Shown piece after piece: positions 60,628-64,000 of a stretch of DNA of 64,000 nt. Origin of the DNA: Cryomorphaceae bacterium (GTDB lineage Bacteria > Bacteroidota > Bacteroidia > Flavobacteriales > ECT2AJA-044); NCBI GenBank assembly GCA_017798125.1, contig CP059070.1, positions 2,170,001 to 2,234,000 on the forward strand. The letters are read 5' to 3'. Under the pieces are notes generated by a model. It was not told the origin of the DNA, searched no databases, and saw only the letters and a program-made list of their open reading frames with translations. A program made the position numbers and the translations under genes. Position 1 is the first letter of the stretch. Each line of letters opens with the position of its first letter.

Positions 60628-62619
60628 ATGGCCCAAGCAAAAAAAACCAAGAAGACCTCCAAAAGAAAGAAGAAGATCAACGAGAACGCGTGGTATCGTC
60701 GAAAGAGTACGCATACCATCGTAGGTCTTGTTTTGCTCTTTGCAAGCGTCTTTATGTTCATATCCTTCGTTAGCTTTTTCTTCTATTGGAGTTACGACCA
60801 AAGCGAACTCGGGAAAGGAGTACTGGCCAGCGATGTACGTAATCTACTAGGCCAAGCTGGAGCCCTGGTAAGTCATTTCTTTGTTTGGCGATACTTCGGT
60901 GTCAGCGCTTTCTTTATTCCCTACTTCCTGTTGATTCTGAGCATTAAGGTGCTCTTCCAGTCCGAACGCGTGAAACCCCGGAAACTCCTTTGGAGAGGTC
61001 TACTAGCGATGGTCTGGTTTGTCGCTTTGACCGGTTTGCTCTTTAGCGAAACGCATCCCGTATGGGCCGGTGGAGCTGGAAATGCCATTTTCTTATGGAT
61101 GCGTCAAGGAATAGGAACGGTAGGTACAGCACTGGTTTTGTTCTTTACCGTTTTGGTCGGAGTGGTTCGGTTCTTTAATATCTCTCCAGCACATGTCCAA
61201 GGCTGGTTCCGTCGTCCAAAGAAAGAAGAAGTTCGTGAAGAAGAGGCTGGATCAAATGCCGCTGAAGATGCGCTTCCTGAATTGGAACCGGAACCCGAAG
61301 CACAAAGCATAGACTTGAGTGCTGCTCCCCCAACTCCAGAACCCATTCCAGAGCCGGAGCCTGCTGTTGAGCTACCCGTTGAGGAGGAAATGACTCCCAA
61401 AGTTGAAGATCGTGCCGTTGAGGCACCAAAACCAGAAGCAGCAGATGACGTCGAGCTCAGCGTTGAGGAAACGGTTGAAGAAGAGGTCAGTGACGCGGAT
61501 GCCAAGGCAAAGCGTAAAGTGGAGGATTACGGTGCGTATGATCCACGACTTGATCTTTCGAAATTCAAGTTTCCGACAATTGACCTTCTCAATGACTACG
61601 GCAAGGCCAACATCACCGTCGATCAGGATGAGCTGGAGGCGAATAAGAATCGGATTGTTGAGACACTTCGGAACTACAAGATTGAAATCGCCAAGATTAA
61701 GGCAACCATAGGTCCAACGATTACGCTCTATGAAATCGTCCCCGAAGCGGGTATTCGAATTTCGAAGATTAAGAACTTGGAAGATGATATTGCACTCAGT
61801 CTTTCTGCGCTTGGAATTCGAATCATTGCCCCTATTCCCGGTCGCGGAACCATAGGTATAGAAGTACCCAATACCAAGAAGAACATTGTTTCGATGCGTT
61901 CGGTGATTGCCTCGGAGAAGTTCCAAAATTCAGACATGGAACTACCAATTGCAATGGGTAAGACCATCTCGAACGAGACCTTTATTACGGACTTGGCCAA
62001 GTTGCCTCACCTTCTCATGGCTGGTGCCACTGGGCAAGGAAAATCGGTTGGACTCAATGCCATTCTCGTCTCTATACTTTACAAGAAGCATCCATCTCAG
62101 GTCAAGTTTGTATTGGTAGACCCGAAGAAGGTGGAACTCACGCTCTTCAATAAGATAGAGCGACACTTCTTGGCCAAACTGCCCGGTGCAGAGGAGCCCA
62201 TCATAACAGACACGTCCAAAGTGGTTAATACCGTTAACTCACTCTGTATTGAAATGGATGAGCGCTATGAGCTATTAAAAGAAGCTCAATGCCGAAACAT
62301 CAAGGAATACAATAAGAAGTTCATCGAGCGGCGGTTGAACCCGGAGAAAGGACATCGATTCCTACCATATATCGTGTTGGTGATTGATGAGTTTGCCGAC
62401 TTGATCATGACCGCTGGCAAGGAGATTGAGACACCAATAGCCAGATTAGCCCAACTGGCCCGGGCGATTGGGATTCATTTGATTGTAGCCACACAAAGAC
62501 CATCGGTCAATGTCATTACAGGCATCAATCAAGCCAACTTCCCGGCCAGGATTGCCTTCAGGGTTACATCCAAAATCGACTCCAGAACTATTCTTGACGC
62601 TGGGGTGCCGACCAATTGA
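60628..62619 (+). CDS. ftsK: DNA translocase FtsK, main part (frame broken near its end)
   Basis: 663 residues. Basic N-terminus, four membrane helices (about residues 30-190), a Glu/Pro-rich linker with PEPEP repeats (about 190-300), then the motor: FPTIDLLNDYG, LLMAGATGQGKSVGLNAIL (Walker A), IVLVIDEFADLIM (Walker B) and HLIVATQRPSVNVITG. It moves DNA at the division septum. The normal text DAGGADQLIGRGDM is broken: this frame reads DAGVPTN and stops, while the -1 frame continues correctly at 62605. See the frameshift finding. Confidence 0.9.
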   Translation: MAQAKKTKKTSKRKKKINENAWYRRKSTHTIVGLVLLFASVFMFISFVSFFFYWSYDQSELGKGVLASDVRNLLGQAGALVSHFFVWRYFGVSAFFIPYFLLILSIKVLFQSERVKPRKLLWRGLLAMVWFVALTGLLFSETHPVWAGGAGNAIFLWMRQGIGTVGTALVLFFTVLVGVVRFFNISPAHVQGWFRRPKKEEVREEEAGSNAAEDALPELEPEPEAQSIDLSAAPPTPEPIPEPEPAVELPVEEEMTPKVEDRAVEAPKPEAADDVELSVEETVEEEVSDADAKAKRKVEDYGAYDPRLDLSKFKFPTIDLLNDYGKANITVDQDELEANKNRIVETLRNYKIEIAKIKATIGPTITLYEIVPEAGIRISKIKNLEDDIALSLSALGIRIIAPIPGRGTIGIEVPNTKKNIVSMRSVIASEKFQNSDMELPIAMGKTISNETFITDLAKLPHLLMAGATGQGKSVGLNAILVSILYKKHPSQVKFVLVDPKKVELTLFNKIERHFLAKLPGAEEPIITDTSKVVNTVNSLCIEMDERYELLKEAQCRNIKEYNKKFIERRLNPEKGHRFLPYIVLVIDEFADLIMTAGKEIETPIARLAQLARAIGIHLIVATQRPSVNVITGINQANFPARIAFRVTSKIDSRTILDAGVPTN

Positions 62620-63038
62620 TCGGTCGGGGTGATATGCTGATGTCCACCGGAAACGATCTTATTCGTCTGCAATGTGCTTTTGTGGACACACCTGAGGTGG
62701 AGAAGATTACGGACTTTATTGGTGGCCAGCGCGCCTATCCCGAAGCCCACCTACTTCCAGAGTATGTAGGTGAAGAAGGCGGCGGTGTCGGGGACCTTGA
62801 TTTGGACGATCGAGATAGCATGTTTGAAGATGCGGCACGCATTTTGGTTCAACATCAGCAGGGATCAGCCAGTCTCCTGCAACGAAAGTTAAAGCTTGGA
62901 TACAACCGAGCTGGTCGTATCGTTGATCAACTCGAAGCTGCCGGCATCATTGGTCCTTTTGAAGGATCGAAGGCTCGGAAAGTATTGATCCCCGATGAAA
63001 TGGCTCTAGAAGAGCATTTGAGAAAAGAAAAAGAATAG
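62616..63038 (+). CDS. ftsK: FtsK C-terminal part in a shifted frame
   Basis: The 140-residue remainder: (L)IGRGDMLMSTGNDLIRLQCAFV, then the gamma winged-helix domain KLKLGYNRAGRIVDQLEAAGIIGPFEGSKARKVLI. In normal FtsK this is continuous with the motor. The frame is open back past the G run at 62602-62605, so one extra G would fuse both parts into about 800 residues. It ends one base before the lolA ATG. Confidence 0.88.
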   Translation: MIGRGDMLMSTGNDLIRLQCAFVDTPEVEKITDFIGGQRAYPEAHLLPEYVGEEGGGVGDLDLDDRDSMFEDAARILVQHQQGSASLLQRKLKLGYNRAGRIVDQLEAAGIIGPFEGSKARKVLIPDEMALEEHLRKEKE

Positions 63039-63039
63039 A

Positions 63040-63690
63040 ATGAAACGAGTTATTGTAATTTTTGCGCTCTTGATGAGTTCTGTGGTTTACGGCCAACAGG
63101 ATCCAGCTGCCAAAGCGCTCTTGGATGAAGTATCGGCTACAACCCGAGGGTATGAGAATATCGATTTGGACTTTTCCTTTTCATTGGTCAACACTTCGGC
63201 CAGTATACCTCCGGCAACGATGGAGGGATCGATCTTGATTCAAGGAGAATCCTATCACCTAGAATTAGAAGGAAACGAGCAAATCAGCGATGGAGAACGC
63301 ATATGGCGCGTGCTTCCCGATGATGAAGTTGTAGAAACCATGGGCGTTGACGACATGGAAGAGGAAGGATTAACCCCTAGTCGCTTACTGACCATGTACG
63401 AATCCGGGTTCAAATACAAGCTCGGCGACAAAAAGGCGTTCCGTGATGGTGAGGTACAGTTGGTGTACTTGTTTCCAGAAAACCCAGAGGCCGTTCCCTA
63501 CAGCAGTGTTGAACTGGCCATTGATGCGGACAAGAAACAGATCATGTACCTCATGGAGAACGGAAAAGATGGTACGGTCACTACGTACGAGATCTTGTCC
63601 TTTGAAACAGATGTGGAGGTTCCTGCAGGGTCCTTTACCTTTGATTCCAACAAGTACCCAGGCTTCGAAGTGATCGACGTCGGGTTCTAA
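63040..63690 (+). CDS. lolA: outer-membrane lipoprotein carrier LolA-like
   Basis: 216 residues with a signal peptide (MKRVIVIFALLMSSVVYGQQ). LolA fold pattern: DPAAKALLDEVSATTRGYENIDLDFSFSL, GSILIQGESYHLELEG, SDGERIWRVLPDDEVVETMGVD. Carries lipoproteins across the periplasm. Between ftsK and an LptF/G-like permease. Confidence 0.86.
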   Translation: MKRVIVIFALLMSSVVYGQQDPAAKALLDEVSATTRGYENIDLDFSFSLVNTSASIPPATMEGSILIQGESYHLELEGNEQISDGERIWRVLPDDEVVETMGVDDMEEEGLTPSRLLTMYESGFKYKLGDKKAFRDGEVQLVYLFPENPEAVPYSSVELAIDADKKQIMYLMENGKDGTVTTYEILSFETDVEVPAGSFTFDSNKYPGFEVIDVGF

Positions 63691-63705
63691 AACCGGCGCG
63701 CCGAT

Positions 63706-64000
63706 TTGAAAGTCATTTCCAAATTTACGCTCAAGGCTTTTGTTAGCCCTTTTGTGATCTCCTTTCTGGTGATCCTTTTCATCCTGCTCATGCAATTCGT
63801 GTGGAAGTACGTGGATGATCTCGTCGGAAAAGGACTCGAATGGTACGTCATTGCCGAGCTCCTGGTCTATACTTCCGCCAGCTTAGTGCCTCTTGCTCTA
63901 CCCCTTGCCGTTTTACTAGCCAGCATCATGACCTTTGGGCGTATGGGTGAAAACTACGAGCTCGTGGCCTTTAAAAGCTCAGGAGTATCCTTTTTCAGGG
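63706..64000 (+). CDS. LptF/LptG-family permease (start only)
   Basis: First 98 residues of a membrane protein beginning (TTG start) M/LKVISKFTLKAFVSPFVISF, then a helix, WKYVDDLVGKGLEW and SLVPLALPLAVLLASIMTFGRMGENYELVAFKSSG. This is the YjgP/YjgQ (LptF/G) pattern of the lipopolysaccharide transporter. The rest is outside the window. Confidence 0.82.
   Translation, partial: MKVISKFTLKAFVSPFVISFLVILFILLMQFVWKYVDDLVGKGLEWYVIAELLVYTSASLVPLALPLAVLLASIMTFGRMGENYELVAFKSSGVSFFR

Noticed and set aside
1-64000. CRISPR arrays, rRNA genes, insertion sequences
   Set aside because: No regularly spaced repeats, rRNA-like sequence or IS ends with a transposase were found on reading.

Overview
This window is a gene-dense stretch of chromosome from a member of the Bacteroidota, most likely Flavobacteriales. 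The evidence is: promoter -7 boxes of the Bacteroidota type (TAnnTTTG) a few bases before many starts; almost no Shine-Dalgarno sequences; type IX secretion sorting tails on two secreted proteins; and families largely confined to this phylum (DUF1599, BT_3928-type, DUF6952). Coding regions look roughly 45-50% G+C by eye, except for a clearly AT-rich block at about 20.73-24.5 kb.

Layout. 1-3.2 kb (minus): PIG-L deacetylase, a 40-residue membrane protein and a sodium:solute symporter, translationally coupled. 3.2-9.8 kb (plus): small secreted protein, GH113-like hydrolase, and a 1644-residue subtilase with a T9SS tail. 9.8-11.5 kb (minus): cdaA and folP. 11.5-20.6 kb (plus): DUF1599 and BT_3928 proteins, an orphan DppB-like permease, tpiA, prmA, a 1469-residue exported protein of unknown function, and clpS. 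20.65-24.5 kb: tRNA-Arg(ACG), then an AT-rich island with a probable small RNA, short ORFs and two divergent paralogous helical-repeat (TPR-like) proteins. 24.5-33.1 kb (minus): a T9SS LVIVD-repeat protein, parC, a membrane protein, parE and ychF. 33.2-36.4 kb (plus): a split transketolase with a von Willebrand A gene between its halves. 36.4-38 kb: an ECF sigma module. 38-43.5 kb: class III aminotransferase, thioredoxin, CoA-binding protein, priA, rRNA methyltransferase. 43.5-50 kb: a second symporter, methyltransferase, ZIP transporter, and a redox block (peroxiredoxin, thiol peroxidase, DUF6952, thioredoxin, TlpA-like lipoprotein). 50-55 kb: prfC, a GCS2-CBS ligase and an aspartoacylase-like hydrolase, then a YceI-like lipoprotein. 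55.6-60.5 kb (minus): folD, ffh, argS, arginase. 60.6-64 kb (plus): ftsK with an apparent one-base frameshift, lolA and the start of lptF.

Most of the window is core housekeeping. The signals no gene explains are: (1) a dispersed palindromic motif, ATC-NNN-CCG-(1-3 nt)-AGG-NNN, whose arms vary but mostly stay complementary, seen about fifteen times, often in signal peptides, protein tails or spacers; (2) the AT-rich island with a strongly terminated small RNA and a pair of helical-repeat paralogues; and (3) intrinsic terminators placed inside the 3' coding end of the convergent neighbour at three loci. All functional calls come from reading the sequence and family knowledge; no database search was run.
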